Source of the DNA: JACRDG01 sp963760985
GTDB lineage: Bacteria > Desulfobacterota > Desulfomonilia > Desulfomonilales > Desulfomonilaceae
Assembly: GCA_963760985.1 (NCBI GenBank)
Contig: CAVXFM010000016.1
Location: 310,001-374,000 of the forward strand
DNA: 64,000 bases
Direction of reading: 5' to 3'
Shown: in pieces, positions 29,751 to 40,267 of the stretch
How positions within the stretch are numbered: position 1 is the first letter of the stretch
Layout of the letters: each line of letters starts with the position of its first letter
Notes under the pieces: model-generated
Told to the model about the DNA's origin: nothing
The model's database searches: none
The model's input: the letters and a program-made list of their open reading frames with translations, nothing else
Program-made: the position numbers and the translations under genes

Positions 29751-30854
29751 ATGCGATACAGCGGAGAAAAGTGGCCCAGACTGAGCCTTCACTTGTTGTG
29801 GGTTCTTGTGGCTGTTTGTGCGGTAATGGGCTCTGGGTGCCAGGAAGTGGACACGATCAAGAGAGAGCTGTGGGTGAAGTTTGTCACCAAGGTCCGGAAA
29901 CCCAAGCCTTTCACTCCCAGGGACGGCATTACCTTTCGACCATGCTCCCTGTATCAGACGGCAAATCCCAATTCCGAGGTGTTGCGGAGGCTTCCGGCTG
30001 AGACCCCTGTACATCTCGTCGACAGCGTGGGGGAATGGTTCCGAGTCAGAACCCGCGACGGTCGCGAAGGATACCTGGAACAAAAGGTCGTCGGAGGTCA
30101 GGACATCATTGTCAAGACCAACGAATTGAGGAAATCGATCGAGGGAATTCCTCCGCAAGCCGAAGGAATTACCAAGAATCGAGCCAACTTTCGGCTGGAT
30201 CCGGGGCGTGGCAATGAGGTCATAGAAGTCCTACCGCCGGGGAAAAAGTTTGAAGTGTACGAGCGTGTGGTTACCGTGCGAGGACCTGGAACTGCCGACG
30301 CGTCTGTGTCCACGCGAGGCCGCAACCCGCTTCCCAACGCGGTGACCGAAGAAAGCCCCGCGGACGATATCTCCGGAGAGGGAGCGAAGAAGGATGTGTG
30401 GTACAAGGTCAAGATTGAGGACGGAAGAGTCGGGTACCTGTACACACATAATATGAAACTCACCCCGCCGGAAGACATCGAGCGTGCGGTGCCTTTCATG
30501 CGTCTCGTTGCCTGGCGCACGGTGAATACCAAGGACGACCCTGACCAGGGAGCCAAGAGCAATTACATTGTGGCGTACGCACCGATCGGAAAAGATGCCG
30601 GGTGCGATTACACGCGGCTGTATTTCATGAATTGGTCGGTAAAACTCAAGAGGCGCGTCATCGGATGGCAATTGCGCTTGGTAGGAATTTTGCCCATCAC
30701 CAATTACCGTTTCGAGGGCAAACCCGGCTTTAGCGTCCGTTTCCTCCATCCCTCGAAAAAGGACAAGTTGGTATTGGCCAGCTACGTGTTTTCTCATGGA
30801 CGTGTGCGCAAAGTCAGCGAGGAAGAGATTCCGAATCCCGCGAACGTGCATTAG
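29751..30854 (+). CDS. Lipoprotein with two SH3-like domains
   Basis: A 367-residue exported protein. The N-terminus is a signal with hydrophobic LLWVLVAVCAVM ending at GSGC, a slightly atypical lipobox. Two bacterial SH3 modules follow: GITFRPCSLYQTANPNSEVL to GYLEQKVV, and NRANFRLDPGRGNEVIEVLP to GYLYTHNM. The C-terminal domain of about 110 residues is unfamiliar. SH3b domains usually bind cell-wall peptides or partner proteins. Tandem ATGs occur at 29745 and 29751; GGAGG is spaced correctly (8 bases) only for 29751. The gene has its own good promoter, diverges from the PP2C gene and stands alone. Confidence 0.75.
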   Translation: MRYSGEKWPRLSLHLLWVLVAVCAVMGSGCQEVDTIKRELWVKFVTKVRKPKPFTPRDGITFRPCSLYQTANPNSEVLRRLPAETPVHLVDSVGEWFRVRTRDGREGYLEQKVVGGQDIIVKTNELRKSIEGIPPQAEGITKNRANFRLDPGRGNEVIEVLPPGKKFEVYERVVTVRGPGTADASVSTRGRNPLPNAVTEESPADDISGEGAKKDVWYKVKIEDGRVGYLYTHNMKLTPPEDIERAVPFMRLVAWRTVNTKDDPDQGAKSNYIVAYAPIGKDAGCDYTRLYFMNWSVKLKRRVIGWQLRLVGILPITNYRFEGKPGFSVRFLHPSKKDKLVLASYVFSHGRVRKVSEEEIPNPANVH

Positions 30855-31251
30855 CGTGGTCGAGAATCCTGGGAAGGCAGTACTGACCAGGCCCAGTCGC
30901 GAAGTTCTCACGGGAGAAAGGAACGCGACGTGGGATCTGAAAAGGGACACCTTGTCTCACCTCGCGGAACCCGATGCAGCGCGCGGGAACCACTGTGCAT
31001 CTCTATCTCCGGTTCAGAGTGCGAGAACCGGACTATCCTCAATACTCCTGACAGACCATCCTGTCATAGGAACGGAACTTCATGGGACAATCTGAAAGAC
31101 ACCCCCCCACCGAGGATCCAATAAGAGAGGCTACACTCTCGGGGATGGACCCATTTTCCCCGAAACGCAAGTATGGTCTTTGCCATGAGGGATTCCCATC
31201 CGGAATGAGCGGCGTGCAGGCCCATAGACCGCACATGAGCAGGAAAGACGC
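30855..31251. other. Intergenic region
   Basis: 397 bp between the SH3 lipoprotein and the thioredoxin-fold gene. I see no gene and no strong promoter; AGGAAAG just before 31252 is the ribosome site of the next gene. Confidence 0.4.
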
Positions 31252-31878
31252 ATGAGTTGGACATGCCCGGCATGTGGAGCTCCTCAGCCCCACGCGATGG
31301 AAGAATGCCCGCGTTGTGGCATTGTCGTGTCGAAGTTTTCCCATCGAAAACGCGTGGACGCCGATTGCAGGCCTATTCGGACGAACTGGCAAGCCGAATC
31401 CCATGGGACCAACAGGACTGCGTGGATAACCGTGGTGGGCAGTCTACTCCTCTGCGCGGCATTAGGAGTCGCTTTGCTGAAGTGGACCGGAGGCACACGC
31501 CCACACGAGGTGAAACTCCCCCACAGCCCCGGGCACGCCTCTCCTGAATTAAAGAGGTTTACGTACGAGAACTTGCAGCAGCAGGTGGTCACGGTCTCCA
31601 AGACGCAACCGGTGCTCATAGAATTCTATTCTCCCAATTGAATGCCTTGCCGGCGGATGGAATCCGTCTTGAAGGAGATTGCCAAGGAGACAGCGGGGAA
31701 CGCATCGGTAGGCCTGGTGTTTCCTGACCAGCGGAAATTATTCAACAGCTTTCAGGTGCGTCTCATTCCCGCATTGTTCATCATTCGCGGCGCTGAAGTA
31801 AAGAAGTCGTACGAGGGTATGGTATCCAAAGGCCGATTGATGAAAGATCTACAGGAATTCGACGCGAAAGTTCAGTAG
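31252..31878 (+). CDS. Membrane-anchored thioredoxin-fold protein, probable selenoprotein (UGA at active site)
   Basis: Read through the in-frame UGA at 31639-31641 this is one 208-residue protein. An N-terminal zinc ribbon (C5, C8, C19, C22) is followed by a transmembrane helix (about 57-77) and a thioredoxin-like domain: VLIEFYSPN, then U130, then MPCRRMESVLKEI, and a cis-Pro region VRLIPALFII (P173). The UGA stands exactly where the first Cys of CxxC belongs, giving UMPC. Frame and similarity continue unchanged on both sides, unlike the frameshifted genes here. A stable hairpin follows at 31652-31668. AGGAAAG precedes ATG 31252. The alternative is a TGC-to-TGA sequence error or a pseudogene. 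The role would be thiol/disulfide exchange at the membrane. Confidence 0.75.
31652..31668 (+). promoter_or_regulatory. Candidate bacterial SECIS hairpin
   Basis: GGCGGAT (31652-31658), loop GGA and ATCCGTC (31662-31668) pair over 7 positions including one G-U. The loop starts 17 bases after the UGA and begins with G, matching what is known of bacterial SECIS elements (loop G, 16-37 bases downstream). It lies inside the coding sequence, as bacterial SECIS elements do. Confidence 0.55.
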
Positions 31879-31973
31879 CCAATCCGGCGAATCCCGACTC
31901 TGCCATGAGCGTCCCCGAAGGATGGGACTTCTCTGAATCGGAAATTTCTTCGTGTCCTGTGAGGAGTGTGTGT

Positions 31974-32946
31974 ATGCGTGAACGCGGAAAGAAGATATTG
32001 GTAACCGGTGGAGCCGGTTTCATCGGTAGCCACCTGGTGGAGGGTCTGCTCGCACGCGGAGATCGGGTCTGCGTGCTCGACAACTTTAGGTACGGGAAAA
32101 AGAGCGAATCTGGAAAATCTGGGCAACTGCCGCTGGCAACCGGACGAGGACTTTGAGCTGATCGAGGGCGACATTCGCGACTTGGATACCGTGATACATG
32201 CAGCAGCCGGTGTGGATGCCATTTTGCATGAGGCAGCCCTGGGGAGCGTCCCCCGATCCGTCGAAGACCCTGCCACGACCCAGCATGTGAACGCGGACGG
32301 AACGTTGAATGTCCTGCTCGCGGCCAGACACCACGGAATTGGCCGCGTGGTGTACGCGTCTTCGTCGTCCGTGTACGGAGACAGCGAAGTGCTTCCCAAA
32401 CGTGAGGGCGAGGAAGGGTTCCCCCTTTCTCCTTACGCGCTCACTAAGCAGGTCAACGAGTCGTACGCGCGCCTCTTTCATGATTTGTACGGTCTGGAGA
32501 CGATCGGGTTACGGTATTTCAACGTGTACGGCCCCAGACAGGACCCTGCTTCCCAATATGCCGCTGTTATTCCGCTCTTCATCTCCCGATTGCTGTGCGA
32601 CGAGCCGCCGAGAATCTTTGGGAGCGGGCAACAGAGCCGTGACTTCACGTTTGTCACCGATGTGGTGCACGCGAATCTGTGTGCACTTGACGCACCGGCT
32701 GCCGCGGCCGGGTCGGCATACAATATAGGGCGAGGGGAACGGATCACCATCCTGGAACTGATTGAAACCTTGCAGGGCCTGCTCCTTACGCGCATTGCTC
32801 CCGTGCATGACCAGCCCCGGCAAGGGGATGTGATGCATTCCTCAGCGGACTGTTCCCGCGCGAGCGCGATGCTGGGATTCACGGCAGAACACGGCCTGCG
32901 TGAAGGCCTGGAACTGAGTATCGCATGGTACCGAGATAATCTATGA
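31974..32946 (+). CDS. NAD-dependent nucleotide-sugar epimerase (one frameshift)
   Basis: An extended short-chain dehydrogenase of about 323 residues, of the UDP-glucose / UDP-N-acetylglucosamine 4-epimerase type. It shows the NAD motif TGGAGFIGSH, DIRD, the catalytic SSSSVYGD and YALTK (Tyr and Lys), and NVYGPRQDP with the C-terminal substrate part. The frame shifts near 32092; dropping one G (AG[G]T) gives LDNFSTGKRANLENL, a perfect family match. ATG 31974 follows GAGGAG. The order of sequence motifs resembles WbpP-type enzymes for surface polysaccharide, but the exact sugar cannot be told. It sits 95 bases after the thioredoxin-like gene. Confidence 0.88.
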
Positions 32947-33390
32947 TACGGATTTGCGTAGTCCGTACCGAACGAGTGCTCCCGCCTTCACCCGGGTATA
33001 CATGCAAGAATGAATCGGTATGAGAGTAACCAGGGGGCCAAATAAATGAAAACCCGGAGCGGGGTCAGGTAGGAGCGCCGGGTTTTCGACCTTGCACAGC
33101 ACAATGGCTGGTAGGTTATTCATCGATAACACGGACATAGGTGTATTGTCAAGAAAATACTGGGAGGAAAGCGCGGAAGATGATAAGGTGCGTGCGTACA
33201 AAACAGAAAGAGTCCGACCCTAACCCCTATACCCTCAGCCGGACTCAAACCAAACCAGGAACAAACCTTCCCGGAAAACACATTGTATCTGTTAAACGAC
33301 CACAAGATACACAGTCGTCTGAAGGTTGTCAAACTCGAAAATACTTGAGGTTTTTTCCCCTAATAATCACGACCTGCGCAACCCAGAACC
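32947..33390. other. Convergent intergenic region
   Basis: 444 bp, locally more AT-rich, between the epimerase and the hybrid kinase stops. Only short unrecognised frames are present. Confidence 0.4.
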
Positions 33391-35656
33391 TCATCTCCTT
33401 TCTCGATCCGTGCCTGGGGGCGACGCATCTGAGGCCGGTCCTCCTTCCGAGGTTTGTACGAGCTCTTGCATGATTTCCAGTAGTTCCGGTATATCTACGG
33501 GCTTGTGGAGAATCGTGTCCACTCCCGACCTTTTGATCTTGTCCTCTTCTTCTGACTGATTGCTCCAACCGGTGAGGATGACAAAGGGCGGCTTGGGGAT
33601 CGATCTCTCCCGGCAAAGCGCCACGAGCGCCTCGCCTACGTCCCAACCGTTCATCCCTGGCATGCCGAGATCGCACACAACGACCTGGACAGGATCCTGC
33701 ACGAAGAGCCGCAGCCCCTCTTCTCCGGAAAGGGCGGTGGTCACTATCTGGCCGTATTCTGTCAATCCGGAGCTCAACAACGCGGTGACCGGCTGCATGT
33801 CGTCGATGAGGAGAATGCGGAGCTGCCGCTTGAATTCCTTGGGCCTTGCGCGGAGGTCTTGCGCGCTCCCCTTTGCTTGGGGAAGCAGCACCGAAAAGCT
33901 GGCGCCTTGACCGGGACTGCTTTTTACGGAGATGGTTCCCCCATGGCTTTTCACAATTCCGTAACTGCTGGCCAGCCCCATGCCCGCGCTCTGCACGTCT
34001 TTAGTGCTAAAAAATGGCTCAAAAAGCTTGTTGATGTTTTCTGGGCCTATCCCGACCCCGTTATCGGTCACCCGAAGTACCAGGTGATCGTCCTCGATGA
34101 ACGTGTCGACGCAAATGTCCCCACCCTCTGGCAATGCTTCTGCTGCATTCTTGATCAGATTTACCGCGACTTTCGAACAGCTCGTGCTCCCGACCCTTTA
34201 CCCTACAATCGGGAGCCAGATTTTGCGCCAGTCGCACGACGATACCGGTTTTCTCCGGGACCGTCTTCCACCAGATCTTGGTCATTTCCGTAGCTTGCTT
34301 GATCATTTGGGAGAAGTCGAACACTTTGCCCTCTGCGGGCTCCGTGGCGGGTCTGGCACGGGCAAAGTCCTGAAGTCGCCTGATGGTGCCGGACGCGAGA
34401 TCGGAAGTGTGAATAATTTCCTCAAGGCTTGACTTTATGCCTTCCAACTCGCCCTGTTCCAGGCCGGTCAGCGCCAGATGGGCGTTTCCCTGAACAATTT
34501 GCAAGAGGTTGTTGAAATTGTGGGATACCCCACTGGCAAGCTCTCCCACTGCCTTGAGTCGTTCGGCCTGGAGGAGCACCTCCTGCACTTTCCTACGCTC
34601 TGCGATTTCTGTGAGAAGCCTTTCGTTATGTTGCTCTTTCAACAAAAGCTGTTCCCGTTCGAGAGTGAGATCCTCCAGGAGCAGGAGTATAGACCGATTC
34701 AGTCCCATGCGCACGGAGCGGAGATGTATGCGACCCCATCTCCTGTTGGTGTCGATTTCCAAAACCGCTTGGCTGGACATCGATTTCCTGGTGACAAACA
34801 CTGCTTCAGCCAAAGAACGGGCTTCTGCGGCTGTCTTGGGATCCGGGATCAGGGAGGTAAATGCTTGGCCTTGCATCTTTTTGAAATAAGGGCTGATCGT
34901 GCTCCATGATTGGTTCATGAAAGCTATACGGAAATGCTGATCAATCAGGAGGGCAGGAATGGGCAGAGCCTGAAGCAATTTTCCAAACCACGTTTGCGTC
35001 ACTCCTCGGAAACTGAAGCTCCCTGAAGAGCTTACGTCAGTGGTAAAGAGATTGCTTAAATCCACGGTTTCCGTAGGATCTTCTTCATCCCCCACCAGAG
35101 GGATTCCCTCAGAATCCAGCGCCTCACCAAAGGGAAACGCACGAACGAACGCCATAAGGCCCTTCAGGTCACCTTGCACCACATTGACGATCTCGAATCC
35201 CGCGACAAAGCCTTCTGACACGTCATCGCTCGATGTCCATTTGCACCTCACGTCCAATACGAGCGGGTCGAGAGAAAAGCACTGATCCACGGCCAGGACA
35301 AAGGTCTTGCTTTCGTCAATTCTCGCGGCAATATCTCTGACCCTCAATCCTTTGTCGGTCATTTCCTCGACCAGGCCTTTCATCTCAGGCTGGTCCCGCA
35401 GATGCATGGGAATTGGCATGTACAAAGGTTGCCTGGGCACGGAACGGAGGTTCTCCAGGAGGACGCGGCTGTCATCCGAGGCAGACCGACGGTCAAGCTG
35501 GGAAGGTTGCAACATGCGCGCGTCGAGGATTTGCTTGAAAAGGCTTTGAAGACCCTTGGCGGAGAGCATATATTTGTCCATGAGCCCGGAATCGCTTATC
35601 CCCTTTTGAATGTCTCTGATGACTTCCGCTGCTTTGATCTTCCGTTGCGTTGACAT
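33391..35656 (-). CDS. Hybrid sensor kinase: KGLQ module, PilZ-like, PAS, kinase, receiver (one frameshift)
   Basis: A cytoplasmic ~754-residue kinase. Residues 8-50 form a helical module (AEVIRDIQKGISDSGLMDKY, LSAKGLQSLFKQ) also found in the PilZ protein at 49988-50686. A PilZ-like region follows (about 75-175), then a PAS domain (about 230-340). The kinase core has H-box ELASGVSHNFNNLLQI, N-box NLIKNAAEALPEGG, DNGVGIGP and a G-box with AGMGLASSYG. The C-terminal receiver has IDDMQPV, VCDLGMPGMNGW, LTGW and LHKPV. The frame shifts near 34173; removing one A (GAA[A]GTC) gives HELFEVAVNLIKNAAEAL. No transmembrane helix is seen. It is related in layout to the kinase at 61104-63484, including the receiver. 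Confidence 0.88.
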
Positions 35657-36208
35657 TTTTTCCGCCTCCGGTCCCGAAGAGGATACCGTGTAGGCCCAGA
35701 CACCTCAGACCGATTGTGTAGAGTAGATCTTGGCTTTTGAAGCTACTATTGGTGTAGTACGAAGGTCTCCTGTTTTGAATACCGACGCAATTAGTCAATG
35801 ATTATAGCATTGCAAGACCGAGAGCGACAACCACAAACTTGAAAGACGTGTACGCCCGAACAGTTGTCCCACGGGGAAATCACCACGTAGGGCGTTTCCA
35901 TTAGTCTCGACCTACGTACCTATTTTGCTCAATTCGGCGCTGCATTCGGGATAAAGATTCTTGGCAAAAGGTATCCCCTTCACCGGGGGTGTGGGAAATG
36001 AGCATTGGGAACTGCTCTCGGAAGAATTTACACACTTTTTACATTTGTTTTACGCTCTGGTGACAACACTTCTTTCCCGCTATGTTTCTCTACACATGAA
36101 AAGGGTGACTCTCGCTATGGTTCACCTGTGGTGCTCGATTCGGAACTCAATGAGATGACTTCTGCCCGGCGCGGTGCGACCATGAACGGGCAGCGGAGGA
36201 GGTGCAGG
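35657..36208. other. Divergent intergenic region
   Basis: 552 bp between the divergent hybrid kinase and the VWA operon. It is comparatively AT-rich around 36030-36080 and must contain promoters for both. I see no gene and no single convincing box. Confidence 0.4.
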
Positions 36209-37584
36209 ATGAGACAGTGGTCAACCAGGAAGCAGTTTCCATGGTGGGCAGCAGTGCTGCTCCCACTCGCGTATGTCGTTTGCCCACCCATGGTGGTTTC
36301 ATCGGCTGTCGCAAAGGATGCTGAACCCAAAGTAACGTGTCGGGTGGAACTGGATCGTCGCGTGCTCCCTGCCCGTGGGAATCAAAGGGTGGTAGTGAAG
36401 GTGAGCTTGGATGCGCGGCGTCCCAAGGAATCAGCTCGCCCTCCAGTGAACCTGGCCATCGTGTTGGATCGCTCGGGTTCCATGACGGGCGCGAAGCTCG
36501 ACAAGGCCAAGGCGGCTGCCATCGAAGCCTTCCGAAGGCTCGGGCCTCAAGACATCTTTTCGATGGTAGTGTACGATCACAATGTGGAAACAGTGGTTCC
36601 TGCGCAGAGCGCAGCAAATGCCGAATGGATAGAAGGTCGCATCAGGAGGATTCGCCCTGGCGGCAGGACGGCCCTGTTCGGAGGTGTCAGCCAGGGAGCG
36701 GCCGAGATCCGGAAGAACATCTCTCACAAATACGTGCACCGAATTATTCTGCTGTCCGACGGGCTCGCGAATGTGGGCCCGAGCACTCCGGAAGACCTCG
36801 AACGGCTCGGTGCAGCGCTCATTAAAGAGGATATATCAGTTACCACCGTAGGGGTCGGCATGGATTACAACGAGGATCTCATGACCCGACTTTCCCAAAA
36901 GAGCGACGGGCACTCGTAACTTCGTGGAATCCAGCGCGGACCTTCCGCGGATCTTTTCTGCGGAACTAGGGGAGGTCCTGAACGTGGTAGCCAAGAAAGT
37001 GCACGTGATCATAGAGTTTTCCCAGGGAGTCCGGCCTCTGTCAATCATCGGTCGCGAAGGGAGGATTCGAGGCCAATGTGCAGAACTCTCTTTGAACCAA
37101 CTCTATGGAGGCCACCAGAAATACGTGCTGCTCGAAGCGGAGGTTCCTGCAGGCTCGGAAGGACAAGACAGGGAAATAGCCACCGCGAAGGTTTCGTACG
37201 ATAACCCGTTCACTCAGCAGACTGAGACCGCTGCAGGAGCGGTTTCAGCACAATTCAGCGAGGATGAGCAGGAAGTGCAAAAGTCGGCCAACGCGGAAGT
37301 ACTACGAGATTACCAGCTCAATCTTAACGTGAAGGCGCAGGAAAAGGCCATTGCTTTGTCCGACAAGGGACGGACGCATGAGGCAGCACGTGAGCTTCGT
37401 GAATCAGCCCGCCACATGAAAGACACGGCAACACAATACCACGACAAGGAACTGCGTAAGAAAGCGGAAGAAACCGAGCGCCAAGCGGCCCACATCGAGA
37501 AAGAAGGAATGACGGTGAAGAGCCGGAAGGTGCTCAGAACCGAATCGTACCAGTACCAAGAACCAGCAGCAAATACGACGATAG
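36209..37584 (+). CDS. Exported von Willebrand factor A domain protein (two frameshifts)
   Basis: The product of about 457 residues has an N-terminal signal (QFPWWAAVLLPLAYVVC) and a VWA domain with the intact MIDAS motif DRSGSMTG, the Thr in RTALFGG and LLSDGLANVG. A C-terminal region carries a coiled, Glu/Lys/Ala-rich helix (ARELRESARHMKDTATQYHD). AGGAGG sits 6 bases before ATG 36209. Two extra bases break the frame: TCG[T]AAC near 36915, where DGHSNFVESSADLPRIF is restored, and CAA[G]AAC near 37558, which restores the ending NQQQIRR. It is followed directly by a sensor kinase and an OmpR regulator. It may be a surface adhesion or complex-assembly protein whose signal the kinase reads. Confidence 0.85.
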
Positions 37585-37646
37585 TATGCTATGCCGGACA
37601 GAGATGTTTTCAGGCCTTTTGCGTAGTACGGGTGCGAAAACTGCAC

Positions 37647-39395
37647 ATGAAGATTCGGTCCATAATCCTGTACTGGTCGCTCCTGCTCGTGCCAACCGTC
37701 GCGATCGCGGTGGCAGCGTTCCAGATTTCTCTCGCGAGCAGGAGCGCATCATCCAGGAGGCTACTGCCGTGGCCAGGGACCGAGCCCGCGCGATCGCAGA
37801 GCACCTCTTGATCTCCATCGAATCCGTGGAGGACGACCTCACCGCATCGCTGAATCGCATCCCCTCGGGAAAAGAGCGCGAAACCCTTGGCACCTGGGAA
37901 CAGAATAACCCTCTGGTGCGAAACGTATTCATCTGGAAGCCTGGTGCCGGCCTCCAATACCCAGAGTCCGGCACGTCGGCCACCGCGGACGAAAGACGCT
38001 TTGTGGTGCGGTACGACGCTCTGTTTTCCGGTCGAGTCCCGTGGTGGGTGGCTGGCACCGAGAAGCCAGGTCGCGCACAAACCCCTGGAGGAGGCTCGTC
38101 ACGGTATGCATCGTGGTGGTACACGCAGAACCGCATGCCCGCTGCGGGGCAATCGAAGGACCTGAGAACACGGAAAAGCGATCTCAGCCGGCTCACAGAT
38201 ACAACCCGCTCCGCGACGAAGGGGTATGAAGAACGACACATGGAACAGGAACGTGTGGAGAGGAGACAGAACGGATGGATTCCCTGGTTTGCGGAAAACC
38301 GGCTCTACATTTTAGGGTGGGTGCGTCGAGATGACACGGGTCTCATTTACGGAGTGGAACTCGAACTGATGGCTCTGCTCTCGAGAATCGTGGGGGAGTT
38401 CCCCGCGTCAGCGCCGCAAGGCACGGTGTACGCGCTGGTGGACGGTGACGGCAAGATTCTCCATCAGGTAGGCGCAGCCGCGGAGAGAACCCGCCAATGC
38501 ACCTGAATTGACCGTTTCTTTGGCCCCTCAATTGCCTCATTGGCAGGTGGCGGTATATTTCGGGTCTGACGGGGCCGCGGTAAATTCGCCGAGGGGGTTT
38601 CTGGTCCTGTCAGGGCTTCTCCTCGGGATTTTCGTGGTCGCCATTGTCGCGGGTGGCGCGCTTTTGACAAGACAAGCACACAGAAACATGATCGATGCGC
38701 AGCAAAAGACCAGTTTTGTGTCCAACGTCTCGCACGAACTCAAGACCCCGCTCACCAGCATCCGTATGTACGCGGAACTCCTGAGTGAGGAGCGAGTCAA
38801 GGATCCTGAAAAGAAACGCCAGTATTTGCAGGTCATCGTTGCCGAGAGCCAACGACTCACACGACTGGTAAATAACGTGCTCGATTTCAGCCGATTGGAA
38901 CAGGGCCGTAAGAAGTATCACTATGAAGAGTCTGACCTCGTCCGTGATACGCGAGCGTTCGTGGAAGCCCATCGCCTGCGTATCCAAGAGGCAGGCTTGG
39001 CGCTCCACGTGCAGATTCCGAACCGAACGGCGGTCGTGAGAACCGACCGGGACGGGGTGGAACAAGTGTTGCTCAACTTGGTGGACAACGCGATAAAATA
39101 CGCTGCCGAAGGCGGAGAGTTGCTCATTGCGTTGGAGATCACCGATCAGCGCTGCATCGTGCGAGTCATGGATCGCGGGCCAGGGGTGTCTGCCGCTCAT
39201 CGCGCAAAGATTTTCGACAAGTTTCACCGGGTGGATGATTCCCTCACCTCGCGACAACAGGGAGCAGGACTGGGGTTGAGTATCGGCCGCAGAATCGCTC
39301 GCGACCTCGGTGGGGATCTGTCGTACCTGCCGCGGCCGGGTGGAGGAAGCTGCTTTGTATTTGAAATCCCCGTGGGTCGAGAGAACCGTTCATGA
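37647..39395 (+). CDS. Membrane sensor histidine kinase (about three frameshifts)
   Basis: A ~580-residue kinase starting at ATG 37647 with a transmembrane helix (IILYWSLLLVPTVAIAVAAF), then a large extracytoplasmic sensor (REQERIIQEATAVARDRARA onward), a second helix (GFLVLSGLLLGIFVVAIVAGGALL) and a typical HisKA/HATPase core: VSNVSHELKTPLTSIRMYAELL, NLVDNAIKYA, MDRGPGV, GAGLGLSIGRR. Frame changes near 37730 (net +2, best explained by two single-base insertions around FQFLREQERI) and near 38500 (CGC[C]AAT) are reconciled as sequence errors. It lies 62 bases after the VWA gene and is followed by its cognate OmpR-type regulator. Confidence 0.87.
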
Positions 39396-39481
39396 CAGCC
39401 GGGGAAGGGGAGAAACACATCTCCAGTCCGTCCGCTCCAAGTGGAGGAGCCGTGTGAGGCCACGCACACAGGAGGAGGTCC

Positions 39482-40220
39482 ATGCAGCCGGCCAAGATTC
39501 TGGTCGCGGAGGACGACCGCAACATCCTCACCGGCCTCGTCGACACGCTTGAAAGCGAGGGGTACATTGTCACGCCCGCTGCAGATGGCGATGCGGCACT
39601 GCGGATGCTCGGTGCGGACAAATTCGACCTTGTGCTCCTGGACATCATGATGCCGGGAAAGAGCGGGTATGACGTGTGTCGGGTCATTCGCTCCACTGAT
39701 GAGGATGTTCCGGTGGTCATGCTCACCGCGAAGGGGGAGGAGATTGATAAAGTCGTCGGCTTCGAACTCGGTGCGGACGATTATATTACCAAACCTTTCG
39801 GCGTCCGCGAGCTCCTGGCCCGGATAGCGGCAGTGCTCAGACGCGCGCGTCGGACCCTACGCCGCGCAACAGGCACAGACAAAGTCACCGGATAGTTTTC
39901 GTTTCGGCAACGCGGAAGTCGATGCCCTTCAATACCGAATGAGGAGACAGGGGAACACGTTTTCCCTCTCCGCGCGTGAACTCGATCTCCTCAAGTGCTT
40001 TTACGCTCACCCGAACGAGGTGTTGAGTCGAGATCATCTCCTGAATGCAGTCTGGGGCATTGAATATGAAGGCACCACGCGTACGCTCGACCAGCATATC
40101 GCTCAGTTGCGCAAGAAGGTCGAACCCGATTCCACCAGACCCAGGGTCATCACCACGGTCCATGGGGTTGGGTATCGATATGAATGCCGCAACAATGACC
40201 TCCCTGAGCCTTGCTCATGA
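39482..40220 (+). CDS. OmpR-family response regulator (one frameshift)
   Basis: Receiver domain with VAEDDRN, LLDIMMPGKSGYD, MLTAKG and YITKPF, then a winged-helix DNA-binding domain: FSLSARELDLLKCFYAHPNE, LSRDHLLNAVWG, TRTLDQHIAQLRKKVE and VHGVGYRYE. The two halves lie in different frames; the shift is between 39850 and 39895, in the linker, and the second frame gives SFRFGNAEVDALQYRM with no gap. One extra base accounts for it. GGAGGAGG precedes ATG 39482. It is the cognate regulator of the preceding kinase and the last gene of the VWA operon. Length after correction is ~245, normal for the family. Confidence 0.9.
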
Positions 40221-40267
40221 CTCTCACCAGGACGTCTCTCGCGACCTGCATTTCCCTCCGGCCGTCC

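Noticed and set aside
31639..31641. Treating the UGA as an ordinary stop, giving a truncated protein plus a separate 78-residue ORF
   Set aside because: Both parts are in the same frame and together form one continuous thioredoxin fold, so two separate genes is the weaker reading.
36209..40220. Programmed frameshifting in the VWA/kinase/regulator operon
   Set aside because: The four or more shift sites share no slippery sequence, and the same +1 insertions occur in housekeeping genes such as folP and asnB.
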